This document shows positions 1-11,130 of a stretch of DNA of 64,000 bases, one piece after another. The position numbers were made by a program, and so were the translations under genes. Every line of letters begins with the position of its first letter. Within the stretch, counting starts at the first letter, position 1. The stretch covers positions 1 to 64,000 of the forward strand of contig QRFJ01004243.1 of assembly GCA_006176705.1 (NCBI GenBank). The letters are read 5' to 3'. Under the pieces are notes generated by a model, which was not told the DNA's origin, did not search any database, and saw only the letters and a program-made list of their open reading frames with translations. The stretch is from Cocos nucifera. Its lineage: Eukaryota; Streptophyta; Magnoliopsida; Arecales; Arecaceae.

Positions 1-490
1 GGATGAAGACATACCACCAATCTTTGGTGGTAGGATGATGTTTAAAAGTAAAGAAATTATGGAATAAAGAAAGGGTAGGTCGGACATCGGCCATGATGCA
101 CAAGAAAAGAAATCCTATAATGAACCTGAACAAGTTCAGCACCATGGAAGCGAAGGAGATATTCAAGAATCTAAAAAGGGCGATCACAAAAGGAGGGATT
201 GGTAACCTAAGTCTGGCTTGAAGGGCCTTGACATACAAATAAATGAGGCCCGGAGGAGGGGAGTAGGCTCGATCGCTTGGACTAGAAAGTTCAAGCTCGT
301 ATTCGAAAGGGATCTCGAACTGAATTCTAATTAGAGAAAGATCTTCATGCCAAAGTTTACAAGGGATGGTGTTAGGGATGAATGGAGGTCGGGATGTTTA
401 TACAAGTTCGGTATCCTTATATGATAGATCCGTTAGGGCCAGGCGAGATGAACTCTTGGAATAAGTTGACAAGGATTCTTCGGCAGACAT
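1..490 (-). pseudogene. Antisense extra ORF of a Tat-type gypsy element (putative gypsy-type transposon domain), partial
   Basis: Read on the minus strand from an ATG at 490, one frame stays open to the window edge except for a single TAA after residues DTELV (near 395). Past the stop it encodes a stretch with LWHEDLSLIR, a proline-rich AYSPPPGLIYLY segment and RLPIPPFVIALFRFLNIS, followed by a hydrophobic tail. That pattern (PPPG, then LY, then LRLPxxPF) is what I know from the plant 'putative gypsy type transposon' domain (PF04195). Some Tat-lineage Ty3/gypsy elements carry such an ORF in antisense between integrase and the 3' LTR, which fits the + strand polypurine tract and LTR at 1101-2344. 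The function of this protein is unknown. Alternative upstream Met at 580; I prefer 490 (MSAEES) because the preceding residues look like untranslated sequence. The C-terminal end lies outside the window. Confidence 0.6.
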
Positions 491-1100
491 ATGGATCAAA
501 CAAGACTTCAAAAAATCCCAAAATTCAAGAAAAATAAGATTCAAAATTCTCTTGAAGAAACCAAATGGATGAAGATACAAAAGATGCAGGAATAATCAAA
601 AGAGTAGTTTTGGAACTAACCTAAATCGATTGGAAAGAGTAGGGGGACGATGAGCGTGATAGAAATTGAAAGGGAGGATGCCTGCGACTGGGGAAGACGG
701 TGAAGAAGGCTGGAACTCCTGAGTGGGAGGAACATATAGAATAGAGGAGGAAAGAGAAAGTCCCAGTCAAGATGAAGCCTCAAAGGAAGAATATGAGCTT
801 AAATAGTCTGAAAAGCCCAAGACAGTTATGATTACAGGCCTTCTCCAATCGATCTCTAGCTGACACGTGTCCCACTCATCATGATAGAGGATAGACAATG
901 GACGGAACCTTAATTGCACTATGCCTCAAGCAAAGTTTCGATGAGAGTTTCAAAAAATCATCTTTTTGAGTCACCTCATGTTGAAAAGATCTCGACGCTG
1001 GCGTGAATAAAGCCAGAATTTTCCATCCGACAAGTGCAGGACTCGGAAGAGAACTTTGACAGTCACCTTCTTCTTATTCTCTTCCTTCAAACTTCAAACT
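491..1100. other. Spacer between the antisense ORF and the polypurine tract, no gene seen
   Basis: No coding frame with a recognisable protein. By position it is the upstream region of the antisense ORF and the 3' untranslated part of the + strand Tat element. Confidence 0.5.
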
Positions 1101-1118
1101 CAGGTGTAGGGGGACTAT
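1101..1118 (+). promoter_or_regulatory. Polypurine tract of Tat-type element
   Basis: CAGGTGTAGGGGGA lies just 5' of the LTR start. A G-rich purine run immediately before an LTR is the plus-strand primer site for reverse transcription. The LTR's first bases have mutated from TG to TA. Confidence 0.6.
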
Positions 1119-1649
1119 TATTGGGGTTGAACCTACCAAATTTAGACCTAGTGTCTAGTCCCAAGGCGGTCCCATGGTGGCCAATCTTCAACCCACCGAT
1201 CGATCTTCCAGGCTGCATGAATAGGCCACAGAGCCCATAACACGCTGCAGGCCTCATCCAAATGGGTTGGGTGGTGGACCATGAGTGCAACCATGTTCCT
1301 CCATTATAAGTGGTTGACTCCAGTCAGACTCCTTCTGAACAAGCTTGAACAGTGAGGAGAATCGTCTAAACACCTGGCTGAGTATTCAATTCCTGCATAA
1401 CCTAGCCTGGCCGACCTTGAAGCTGGAAGAATTCTCATCTAACCAGACTTCACTCAGGCCAAATTTCTCCATTATAGAATAGATCCCACGACAAGAGCTA
1501 TAGATTAGTAGAGCTTCTTTCTAGACAAACTTCTATGCCTAATGGGGAATAACAGATCTTGATTTCATAACATTTGGAATTTTGGGCATGCAGGACAAAG
1601 TTAGCTGAAGCACCTCATCTTTAGATTGGCCACTTGCAAGCCACCCTGA

Positions 1650-1850
1650 AACTCCCAGTCAAAATTCCTCCAGTCGCTAAGAAGAACTCCCTCCAGTCAT
1701 CAAGAAGAGCTCCCTTCGGTCATCCACATTGAGCTCCCTCCAATCACCAAGCATAACTCCCTCCAGTTGTCCAAGAAGAGCTCCCTCCAGTCGCCCTCTA
1801 GTCACCCATGGGGCTCCTTTCGGTCGAACCCTCTGCGGTCGCTTAGAAGG
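1650..1850 (+). repeat. Minisatellite in Tat LTR U3
   Basis: About seven imperfect tandem copies of a 24-30 bp unit containing CTCCCTCCAGTC and AAGAAGAG. It occupies the U3 position held by the 34/45-bp minisatellite in the other Tat LTRs here. Confidence 0.7.
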
Positions 1851-2122
1851 ATTCCGTCATCTATGCAAATTCAATCCCTAGCTCAACATGAGCCAATCTA
1901 CATGCAGATGACCTCGAAGAAGCCTGAACTTCTCTAGAACTATTATAATGCAAAGTCCTTCACTGCTGATAGATACTCCATCTGAGCTCCACTCATTAAT
2001 CTCTAATAGATTGGCATGTCATGATAACAAACACCACCTTCTATAATAAACTCCACGTGGCCCTGAACGGTCCACTACCAGGTAGTTATGGCTGTCACCA
2101 TCAGTTTGTTATGAGTTTTGCC

Positions 2123-2130
2123 TATATAAA
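2123..2130 (+). promoter_or_regulatory. TATA box of Tat LTR
   Basis: TATATAAA about 215 bp before the LTR end, at the same place as TATATAAAAA at 49476 in the second + strand LTR. Confidence 0.6.
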
Positions 2131-2374
2131 GGACTCTCTAAATACGTTTTCTCTCTAAACTCAAAACTCTTTCAATTTCTCCTGAGCATTCCAATTTTGT
2201 TGGCTAGAAGAGCTGACTTGACCATCGAAGGATCCTACCGGAGCTACCCCACCTCCGGTTTGGACTTATTTTGCAGGTCCCGATGGTGACCTCATCTTCC
2301 TCAACTCTAGCTAATTCCAACATTTGCAGTATTCTACACCAACACTAGTAATATGGACTACGTAAGGAATGGAG

Positions 2375-2830
2375 AACTTTGGATAGGTAGAGTCTCGATT
2401 TTAATATACAGAGAGATGAATTTGGCTATACTCGAGTAGGTCTCCATTTAAATATAATCAAATCTATATCAGATAATGGAGGTCCTACATCAATAATCTG
2501 AATCATTGGATATAACATATTATCTTTAAACTACTTATATATCAAAAATCATATGATTTGAAGACTTGTAACGTATGCATCAAATGATCAAAATATATAT
2601 ATAATTTAGTATTATTTAGATTATCCATTTTTGAACTACTTGATGTACAAGCTAGGTGCCTCCAAATCATATGAATTTTCATATATAAATAATTTAGAGG
2701 TAATAAATCATATCCAATGACTAGGATTATTAATGTGGAACTTCTATCATTTAATCTAGACTCCATAGAATTTGAGTGGAGATTCACTTGAGTGTAGCCA
2801 ATTCAACTCCAAATAAAAGTTGCCAAAGTT
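2375..2830. mobile_element. Foldback / MITE-like inverted-repeat element
   Basis: The left arm (from AACTTTGG at 2375) and right arm (to CCAAAGTT at 2830) are long imperfect inverted repeats. GAATTTGGCTATACTCGAG at about 2416 pairs with the complement of CTTGAGTGTAGCCAATTC near 2790-2807, and matches such as CATTGGATAT and ATCATATGA continue inwards almost to the centre near 2610. There is no coding potential; reading frames here are by-products of the hairpin. It could be a non-autonomous DNA transposon or a miRNA-like hairpin locus. I did not find a convincing target-site duplication. Confidence 0.55.
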
Positions 2831-3024
2831 TAAAGAACCAATGCTAATATAGGTTATGGAGGTCTGCATAAGTACAACATTTCAAAAATATTGAGAAGTA
2901 TATGAAGAGTTTATATTAGCCTACATCATCCATTGAGATGATAATATCCCAATTCATGAATATATGGTTATAATATGTGGAAAAGATAAATAATATAAAG
3001 CATTAACCCTTTGTATCTGACTAT

Positions 3025-3400
3025 TTCTTGTACATGCAAATATTTGGTATACATGGATTTTTGTGTAGCCATGCAATTGAAATTCTTGATTCAGTAGGCA
3101 TGAATATTATAGCAGATAAATATATTTTGAAAAAATGTACTACAATGACAATAAATGGTTGTGTTCATGACTTCAATAGAAGAATAATTGAAGCTGATAT
3201 AAAGTTATAGATTTCAAGTTACAGACTTTTGTTCCTAAGTTATATCAAAACAATTGCTAGGGTATTAGAATATGATGAAGCATACTAACTTTTGTGCAAT
3301 CACTCAATTGAGTTAAGCAAGAAAGGGGAAGAAATTGTTCAAAGGCAAACTAATGTTGACCAAGGTATTATAGAAACTCCTATCAAGTTACTTTATCTAA
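3025..3400 (+). pseudogene. FAR1/FHY3-like (MULE-derived) SWIM zinc-finger fragment
   Basis: A 60-codon frame starting at 3028 reads IFGIHGFLCSHAIEILD followed by ADKYILKKCT. This matches the SWIM zinc finger of plant FAR1-related proteins (pattern CxC..F...G..CxHxL..L....I...YILKRW), with only the CxH half clear; the first Cys pair is degraded. After a stop at 3208 the next frames still resemble the FAR1 C-terminal region (an acidic EYDEAY segment, then a SIELSKKGEEI-like segment). FAR1-family genes derive from Mutator-like transposases and act as transcription factors in light signalling, but a few hundred bases with stops is a relic. Whether it came from a host FRS gene or from a Mutator-like transposon cannot be decided here. 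Confidence 0.55.
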
Positions 3401-4517
3401 TATAAACCATAAAGTTGAGGCAAAAAATTAAATGATGAATATGAATATTACATTATCAAAAGAACCTAAAAATAAAGAGGGTTTTATTTATACCCTCTCT
3501 CAACAACTTAGATGGCGGTCGTAAGTAAATACTATATAGAAGAGGTTAAGGGATAATAATAGATGGGAATCATGTAACATGGGCAGAAAGAGTGGGACTA
3601 ATTAAGGGATCCTGCTAGACCTAATAGGATTTAGCCATGATAGTTTAAGCAAGACAACAATAGAAATATGGGCCAAAAGAGTGAGACTCAACCATGGTGT
3701 GTGTGGGCACAGGTTGAAGGATTTTAGTTTTATCTTAGATGTTATTTGGCTTATGGCTATGCCATACATGAGGAACAAGGAATTATGGGGAAGAACTTCT
3801 ATCACCCCTCTCTTGACAAATGAAGTGAGAGTCCACGCCAATGAGTCTCTTTAGCTCACCTATCTTTCTCTAGATAGAAAAGAGAGCAAATAAGTCTTTC
3901 TAGCATGCATGGTGGGAAAGTTGTGTATTTGTCATCATGCCACCATAAAAGAATATTGATGTTCCAATAGTTAGAATACTAAGTAGTCCATCATACCATA
4001 CCGAGGAGCTTTTAGACTCTCACATAGGGCCATCCGGATTATCTCTTGTAGAGAGTCGAGGACTTCGGCAATCAAGAAACTTTTAAATGAAGGAAAATAT
4101 TCCCTTTTAAAAAAATTGAGAAGCATATTTCCTAAAATAATTTTTTGCCCTAAATTAATTAAGAAGAGTCAAAATAATTAAGAATAATCCAATGCATGGT
4201 GGTATTTCTATTAGCATCCAATGTGCGAGGACTCTAAATGGATGGCTTAATATATTTCCTAAAATTTTTAAATTTTTGAGCTTTCTTAAAATAATTTTTG
4301 GGACAAATATCTTTTTCTAAAATAATTTCTACAGGGGACTATAAATGCATGCCATTTTATTACTATGCTTTGCTAGATTTAGGTATTTCTAAATATATTT
4401 CTAATATTACAATTATAGTGAAAAATAATGATAAACAAATGTAGAGCTTCTTAAAATAAATTTTCCTTATATTTTTTCAAAAATAATTAAGAAGAGTCTA
4501 GTGCATGGTTATAAATT
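3401..4517. other. AT-rich sequence with no recognised gene
   Basis: Frames here are short and show no family pattern. Around 4080-4500, homopolymer-rich motifs (TTTCCTAAAATAATTTTT) recur several times, suggesting an old repeat. The right edge is the breakpoint of the copia gag stub. Confidence 0.4.
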
Positions 4518-4864
4518 TTCGTGACTTGATATTTGGCTGCGCGACTCTATTCACCAAACATCTCCTGCAGGTGAGCCAACATTTGGCGAGCAGTCCTGAT
4601 ATCCTCATGTTGGCGCTGGAGCTCATCAGACATCGAGCCCAACATGAAATATCTGGCCTTATTATCTTTATCCATCCATTTTTTCAGAGATGCTCTCTGT
4701 TCAATAGATGGATGGGCTGGTAAGGTGGGAGGTTCCTGATCCAGTACATGGGTTAACTTCTCAGAACCCAAAACTATTTTGAAGTTCTTGAGCCAATCTT
4801 TATAATTGAATCCAGTCAGTCTATGTGTATCCAAGATACGTGCCAATGGATTGGATGCAGACAT
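4518..4864 (-). pseudogene. Ty1/copia gag, N-terminal stub
   Basis: Minus-strand frame from ATG 4864 (MSASNPLARILDTHRLTG, then NYKDWL) through KARYFMLGSMSDELQRQHED and MLAHLQEMFGE. This is the UBN2-type gag of Ty1/copia elements (PF14223), which forms the virus-like particle. A TAG replaces the Gln after FGE, and the sequence stops resembling gag at about 4518, so the second half of gag, the zinc knuckle and all of pol are missing. It is the head of the unit whose 5' LTR is LTR1, and is very close to the same region of copia-1 (32140-32490). Confidence 0.85.
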
Positions 4865-6690
4865 TTTCTTATAGAGAGTCAAAGATTCTAGTTAGATACT
4901 GTAATTATGACTTGATCAATTTGTTTAGAGATTTTATTTTTAAACAAATTAGCTTCCACTATTTTCTTGGATCCCTATACTCCCTCTATAGAGATGCAAA
5001 AATCTCCATGATTAATGATTTCTAGTGGGTGGTGCAGTCTCACCAACTGACTCATCACCTCACCTAATAGTTATTGGTGATGGGTTAGCCAATAAGTGAA
5101 CAACTCTTGTTCAATGATTCTCTAATCATGGTGCACCCAAACTTGGTCTCTAATTCATGAATCTCATCGTATCCAAAATATTGATCCACTCCTTAGTTAA
5201 GTCAGACCCACCATTTGCATAGACTGGGTTCCTAATTGAGTATCTCACCGTATCCAGAATATTGAGCCCAACTCATCCTCCAGCCCATAGCATCCAATGC
5301 CTAATAGACATGGTTGCGTCTTTTTGGTGCAACTGAGCCACTGTATCCAGCCGAGAACAATCAACTCCGAGAAGGGCCCGCACGTCTATAATGGTGGAAG
5401 ACCTCAGACTTAATCTTTTCTTAGGGAGAATTGATTCAGGTCTCATTAAACTAGACTTTTCATAGTCATAATAATTATGACTAACCTAGTGGCATGGGTT
5501 AGCTCGGATTATTGACCACCTCAGATTAGAACTATGTCAACAGATATGGTCAGGTAAGTGAGACCAGTGGAAGGAATATGCCATTAACTCGTACAAGAAT
5601 GCATTCAGATCGAGTAGCTTCCAATTAAAAATCAGTCGGTCGTATGTGCCAAACTTACCTTAGACACCAAATTATTGAGCCAGAACCAATTGGGTTAGCC
5701 TACAATCCAGACTCTAATCTCTGAGCCTAATTAGGTCTTGCTTGATCGTGACTCGATCTTGACCCAGACTTAATCCTATTAGGCCGGTCAATTTAAGCAT
5801 TGTTGATCCCATCTAACCAACTCTTGATTCAGTTTGACCAATCACTTAGACCTAATTGAGCTACCCAAGCCCGAACCCAATATTATGAATATGTCTTAGA
5901 TCTGAAATTCTCAATTTTAGATCTAATTGATATTCCATAATCTTAATTTTTAATTAAGTAGGGTTCATAAACAAAATATGCACAATAAATCCTAGGATTT
6001 TAAGATCTAGGATTTTGCAGAAAGTAAGTTTTGAGTTTCTGATTAAGGATGAACATGCAGCACCCCTACACATCATAAGAACACCCCTTCTTCGTTCTTA
6101 TGATCGGACGGCCAAGAGGAACGCCTTAATCAGGAACATGCAATACTACAAAATAGTTTTAGATCTATATCATATATCTCATATACAAATCAGATCTAAT
6201 CATGGCATATTTTGCATACATCTCATGTATCAAATCATGCATATTTTCAGATCTAAATTATCTCATAATAATCTAAAAAATTAGATTTAAATTAATCTAA
6301 TCAAAATAAATTCTAATCTAGATAATTATGTAGAACTATTCTACAACTAGTCTAGACATGCATCTATCATATCTCATATGATATTTAAAATTAAATAATT
6401 TTTATTTACTATTTTTTTAGATGTTATTATAACCATTATAATATCAAAAAATAGTAAATAAATAGATCTAAAATATGATTTAATCAGATTAAATCAAAAA
6501 CATGCAAGACTATTCTATAGAACTATTCTATTTTAGAACTAGTCATGCATATTTTCTAATCTTAGATCCAAATCATTTAATTTTAATTTTTTCTGATTTT
6601 AGATCTGATCACATCTCATGTGACATCTAAAATTATTTATTTTCTAATTAAAATAAATTTAAAATTAGATCTAAATACTTTTAGAACCTT
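4865..6690 (-). other. Copia 5' leader (LTR1 unit)
   Basis: About 1.8 kb between primer site and gag, alignable by eye with 30278-32139 of copia-1 (shared landmarks such as GGCCGTCCG, GTGTAGGGGTGCTG, GATTGTTCTCGGCTGG). No long frame. AT-rich near the PBS, with many AGATCT motifs. Confidence 0.8.
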
Positions 6691-6703
6691 GGCTCTGATA
6701 CCA
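6691..6703 (-). promoter_or_regulatory. Primer-binding site (initiator Met tRNA type)
   Basis: The reverse strand reads TGGTATCAGAGCC two bases after the LTR end, the classic plant copia PBS complementary to the 3' end of initiator methionine tRNA. Confidence 0.9.
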
Positions 6704-6705
6704 GT

Positions 6706-8993
6706 TGAAGGAAAATCCTGATTTCCGGACCAGGTTCGTTCAGATCTGATCAGATCAAGAGATATATTTCAAAAAAATTTTTCTTTGATCTAATCAGATC
6801 TAAGATATTTTAGATCTAATTATTATTATTTTAAGAAATTAAAATAAAATTAGATAAATTAAATCAAATTTAATTTACCTTGATATGGGTAATCCTATTA
6901 CCCATTGATGATCCTGTATGCAGCGGAAGGTTCTGGATCTAGCCATGCAAGTGCCTGGCCTCTATCGGTATCCACTCAGGCTGGATCTGGAGATCCTCTT
7001 CTTCTCTATCACATCTCCAAAAATTAGATCTGGATCTGATCTGGAGGATCTTCAAAACTCTTTTGAAGATCAGCAGTCGTCCTTTGCAGCAGTGCAGCCT
7101 TCTAGCTTTCAGTCGCCTTTCTTTGATCTGGATCGCACCAACCAAAAATCCAAAACTCCTTTTGGACATGGAGAGGAAGGGGAGAAGGTGGTTTAGCATG
7201 GAGGAAGAGGGAAGAGGCAGTCTTGGGCATGGGAATTGTGATTCCTTTCTATCACTTCCAATCACAATCTGGGTTGGGCGCAGGGTCTTATTTATAGACT
7301 GTCTGTGATCCAACTTCTCTTCTTCCCAACCAATCATAACTCTTTATGAAATCAGATCTAAATCTAATTGGTGGGAATAGAGTCCCCTGGATTCCTCCTT
7401 AGAGGGTGCCTAAGACCAGTCAAAGTTGGTTCTTAGGAGAACTCTAATTGGAATCCAAAAAGGAGATGGAGTCCCTGTCCAATAGGGACTCCTAGGCGCC
7501 TCCAACTTGGGCACACGCCAAGGGTGGCATGCGCCCTCTTCCTTGCCAGGTTCTGGCAGGAGGACAGGCCCCCACCAGCTCTCCAATAGGTGCATGACAT
7601 ATGGTCAAAAGTCAAAGTGTCAATGGTCAACATTTGACCAGTCAAAGGTAGACTTTTGACCAAAGTCAAAGAACAAGAAATGGCAGGTGACCAAAAATGG
7701 TAGGTAATGTCTTACAAAATAAGACAACCTTTTCTGACTTGGACAACCTCCAGTCAGACCATATGAAGGCCTCTGATTGAGCACAAACTCCTTTGGCTCA
7801 GTCAGGACAACTTATTTATGATAGCAAAAGAAGAACGTTAGGTTCAATCGAGTGCTAGCACGATTTTCTTGAACCTAATTGAATCTCATTCAGATCAATT
7901 GAACTGGATCAGTTCAATTGATGATCACCAGATTCAAACCCTTATTTGTGTGACCCAGTTAGGTTCAGTTCTATATGGTAATGGGATATGTCATGATCTC
8001 TATCATCGACATCATCGAAACTCCTTTCGATGGATCAGAACTCTTCTGATTCGAACAGCTAGAATGATCGATCATCTAAATCATTCTAATTGCTCCCAAA
8101 ATCCACCAGTGACACCTAGCAGTATATGGTGGCAACCCATCAGAGCTGAATGCAAACCTCTTGGTGCAGCTACCTGTGTGATTAAGTCCTTCTATCTTGA
8201 GCCCCGATCAGATTAGGGTTAAGGTAAACTCGTCAAACCCTAGTTTCTATCATATGATGTAATCATTCGATTCGAGTCCGATGTGAAAATCTAAATAGAA
8301 ACTCTTTCTATTATTTCACTCTACCATGGCCATGGACTTTTGGACTTGATTCTCATGATCATCATAGGGCTGCTCCTCTACCACCGAGGTAGATAGATTC
8401 CATCTTGATGCCATCCAGTTCCTACAATGAACATGCTATAGCCAACATACACCTCAGGATTCCGAATGGCTAGGAGACCGAGTAATGGTGTAGTCAAACT
8501 ATAACACCCTCAAGGTGAACTGTCGATGCACCTCAGGTCAAAGAACCAGACACACTACTACAGCATCGAGTCAGTCATTGATGAGAAGGTAGACTCCCTA
8601 ATGACTACTCGAGGTGGTCACGCTCAGTGCCCTCATTCTCTAACGAGTACCTGTACTCTCGCTCTGGTGTCTCCACACCGTAGACTTAAGACTCATCTAC
8701 TAAAGAGAAGCGATTGTACACCAACCTTCTAGATCAATCACCATCCTCGTGATGATCCTATGGTCGGAAGCATTTTATGAGTTAACAATGATTATTCATG
8801 TCTTAAATTTTCAACTCTTGAAAATATGAATTATCATTACCATTAACTCAAAGGATGTATCACAGACACTAAATACACATATGTGATAGAAAATAACCCA
8901 TTTTATTGATATTAGTCAAAATTATAATTTTGCCCCTAGAAGTGTATTACAAGTGTCAGCCAATTCTGACTTCTAGGGCACATATATCTAACA
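6706..8993 (-). repeat. Copia LTR1 (2288 bp)
   Basis: In sense (minus strand) it starts TGTTAGATATATGTGCC and ends in ..TTCA, matching copia-1 LTRs throughout. It is the 5' LTR of the gag-stub unit (PBS on its left) and the 3' LTR of unit A (pol on its right). U3 holds W-box-like cores (7604-7669), a dyad (7468-7492) and a TATA box (7289-7296); U5 holds a 14-bp palindrome (6743-6756). Confidence 0.9.
7289..7296 (-). promoter_or_regulatory. TATA box of copia LTR1
   Basis: TATAAATA on the minus strand, same position as in the copia-1 LTRs and followed by AGACCCTGCGCCC as there. Confidence 0.65.
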
Positions 8994-10270
8994 CTTCTTA
9001 AGTACTTAAGAATACATTTCATAGAAGTCCAGTGTTCTTCACTTGGATTTGACTGATATTTGCTCGTGACACTCACGACATGGGCTATATCAGATCGTGT
9101 ACATAACATGGCATACATGAGGCTCCCTATTGCTGAAGCATAAGGGATCTTGCTCATGCATTCTATTTCCTCAGGTGTGCTAGGGCACATCTTCTTGGAA
9201 AGATGAATGCCATGCCTGAAGGGTACTAAACCCCTCTTAGAGTTTTTCATACTAAACCTCTTTAGTACTTCCTCTATGTACATCTTCTGTGAAAGTCCTA
9301 GCATCCTATTCGGTCTATCTCTATAGACCTTAATTTCTAGAATAAAGGATGCTTCTCCTAGGTCTTTTATGAAAAATTCTTTAGATAACCACATTTTAAC
9401 TATGGTCAACATGAAAATATCATTCTCAATAAGAAGGATGTCATCCACGTACAATACGAGGAAGACAACAGCGCTCCCACTGACCTTTTTGAAGACACAT
9501 GGCTCCTTCTCATTCTTGATGAAACCAAACATTTTGATCACATCATTAAAATGAGTATTCCAGCTCTGAGATGCTTGCTTAAGTCCATATATGGACCTTT
9601 GCAGCTTGCAAACCTTGTGATCATCATCACTGGATGTGAAACCTAGCGGCTGTTCTATATAGATATCTTCCTCAAGATATCCATTTAAGAATGCCATTTT
9701 CACGTTCATTTGCCATATTTCATAATCGAAATAGGCTGCAACAACAAGCAATATATAGATTGATTTTAGCATAGCTATTGACGAAAAGATATCTTGATGG
9801 TCAATGCCTTCTCATTGACTGTAACCTTTTGCCACTAATCTAGCCTTAAATGTCTTCACATTCCCATCTGCATCAATCTTTCTCTTGTAGATCCATTTAC
9901 ACCCAATTGGTACTATACCTTCTGGTGGATCTACCAAGATCCAGACTTGGTTTGAGTACATCAAGTTAATTTCTGACTTCATTACCTCTAACCATTTCTT
10001 GGAGTCGATATCTGATATCGCTTCATTACAGGTTTTGGGATCATCACCATGAACCCCATTACCTACGAGGAATATTTCCTCTACATCATCTAAAATAGTA
10101 CCTAAGTACCTCTCAGGGGGATGAAAAATTCTTTCTGATCTACGAGGTGGAGAAGATAGTGACTGGATTAGCTTAACCTGATTTGGTTCTATTTGGCCCT
10201 TAGCTCGTTGCTCTTGTGAGACTTTCTCATCGAGCTCAATCTACTTTCCTATGCCGCTATCTTGAATAAA
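8994..10270 (-). pseudogene. Copia reverse transcriptase, unit A, RNase H deleted
   Basis: Minus-strand RT region: CKWIYKRK-like start (near 9900), then VKMAFLNGYLEEDIYIEQP, the SIYGLKQAS motif, and the catalytic LYVDDILLIEN (near 9430-9460), continuing through MYIEEVLKRFSM, SLMYAMLCTRSDIAHVV and HWTSMKCILKYLR. The reading frame is open from 9772 to 8997. Upstream there is an in-frame TGA where copia-1 has Arg, plus further stops. Immediately after KYLR the sequence jumps into LTR1, so all of RNase H, the pol stop codon and the polypurine tract (about 537 bp in copia-1) are gone. The last residues of the open frame are translated LTR. Not functional as it stands. Confidence 0.85.
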
Positions 10271-11130
10271 CTATTTTTCAAGAAAGATGGTATGTCGACT
10301 CATAATCACATTGTGATCTTCTGAAATATAGAAATAATATCCTAATGACTTTTTAGGATATCCTATGAATCGAGCTTTAAAGGACCTAGAGTCTAACTTG
10401 TCCGCTTGTTGTCTTTTGACATGAGCCGGATAACTCCAAATTCTGAGATGACTCAGACTTAGTTTCTTACCAGACCATATCTCATATGGTGTGGTAGGAA
10501 CGGTTTTAGAAGAAATCCTATTCAGTAAGTATATTGTAGTTAACAAACAGTATCCCCAAAGAAAATCAGGGAGGTCTATGAAGCTCATCATGGATCGGAC
10601 CATATCTAATAGGGTCCGATTCCTTCATTTTGAAATTCCGTTGAGTTGAGGTGTCCCTGGTGGAGTCCATTGAGAGACTATGCCATTTTTCTTGAGATAG
10701 TTCAGGAATTTTCAACTAAGGTATTCACCTCCTCGATCTGATCGAAGAACCTTAATGGGTTTTTCAATTTGCTTTTCTACTTCATGTTTGAATTTTTTGA
10801 ACTTTTCAAAAGCTTTAGACTTATATCTTATAAGATACATATACCCATACCTAGATAAATCATCGATAAAGGTTATGAAGTAGACTAGGTTGCCTCTAGC
10901 TGGTACATCAAATAGGCCGCACACATCTATATGTACTAGGGCAAGAAGATCCGTGGCCCTTCCCCATGTCCTACAAAAGAGAGATTAGTCATTTTTCCAT
11001 AAAGATAGGATTCACAAATTGGATATGACTCAGAAGTCAATGGACTCAATAGCCTAATTTTCTCCAATTTATTAACCCTATCTTCTGCTATATGACCTAA
11101 TCTTAGGTTCCATAGATATCTATCATTTGG
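10271..11130 (-). pseudogene. Copia integrase, unit A
   Basis: Minus-strand integrase pieces: CGLFDVPARGNLVYFITF with DDLSRYGY (near 10850-10920), the second catalytic Asp in VLRSDRGGEYL (near 10715), WTPPGTPQLNG, then MVRSMMSFIDLPDFLWGY through a C-terminal segment ending SRHTIFLEK at 10271. The HHCC zinc domain (WHLRLGH, CESC in copia-1) lies near 10990-11120 but is interrupted. Integrase joins the cDNA ends to host DNA. Stops at the join near 10640-10710 and a lost Glu-region codon order make it non-functional. Confidence 0.8.

Larger units (their letters stand above)
1119..2344 (+). repeat. 3' LTR of Tat-type Ty3/gypsy element
   Basis: The 3' third matches the LTR at 48533-49774 and the reverse complements at 46100, 47459 and 51696: a TATA box, the pair 'GAGCATTCCA..TTGTTGGC', 'AGAAGAGCTGACTTGA', 'GGATCCTACCGGAGC', 'GTGACCTCATCTTCCTCAA' and a CACCAACA end. 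The length (about 1.23 kb) agrees with those copies. The U3 half differs and carries its own minisatellite, so this is a related subfamily rather than the same one. The left element body is mostly outside the window. Confidence 0.75.

Noticed and set aside
3602..3841. 79-codon minus-strand frame
   Set aside because: No recognisable family pattern and no homologous copy in the window.
8526..8732. 68-codon frame MHLRSKNQTHYY.. (also 28182-28436, 36314-36574)
   Set aside because: Antisense to the copia LTR, no domain, and copies within near-identical LTRs are not independent evidence.
8990..9000. RNase H loss by mRNA splicing
   Set aside because: The junction does not follow GT-AG rules and ends exactly at the LTR start, which fits recombination or template switching better.
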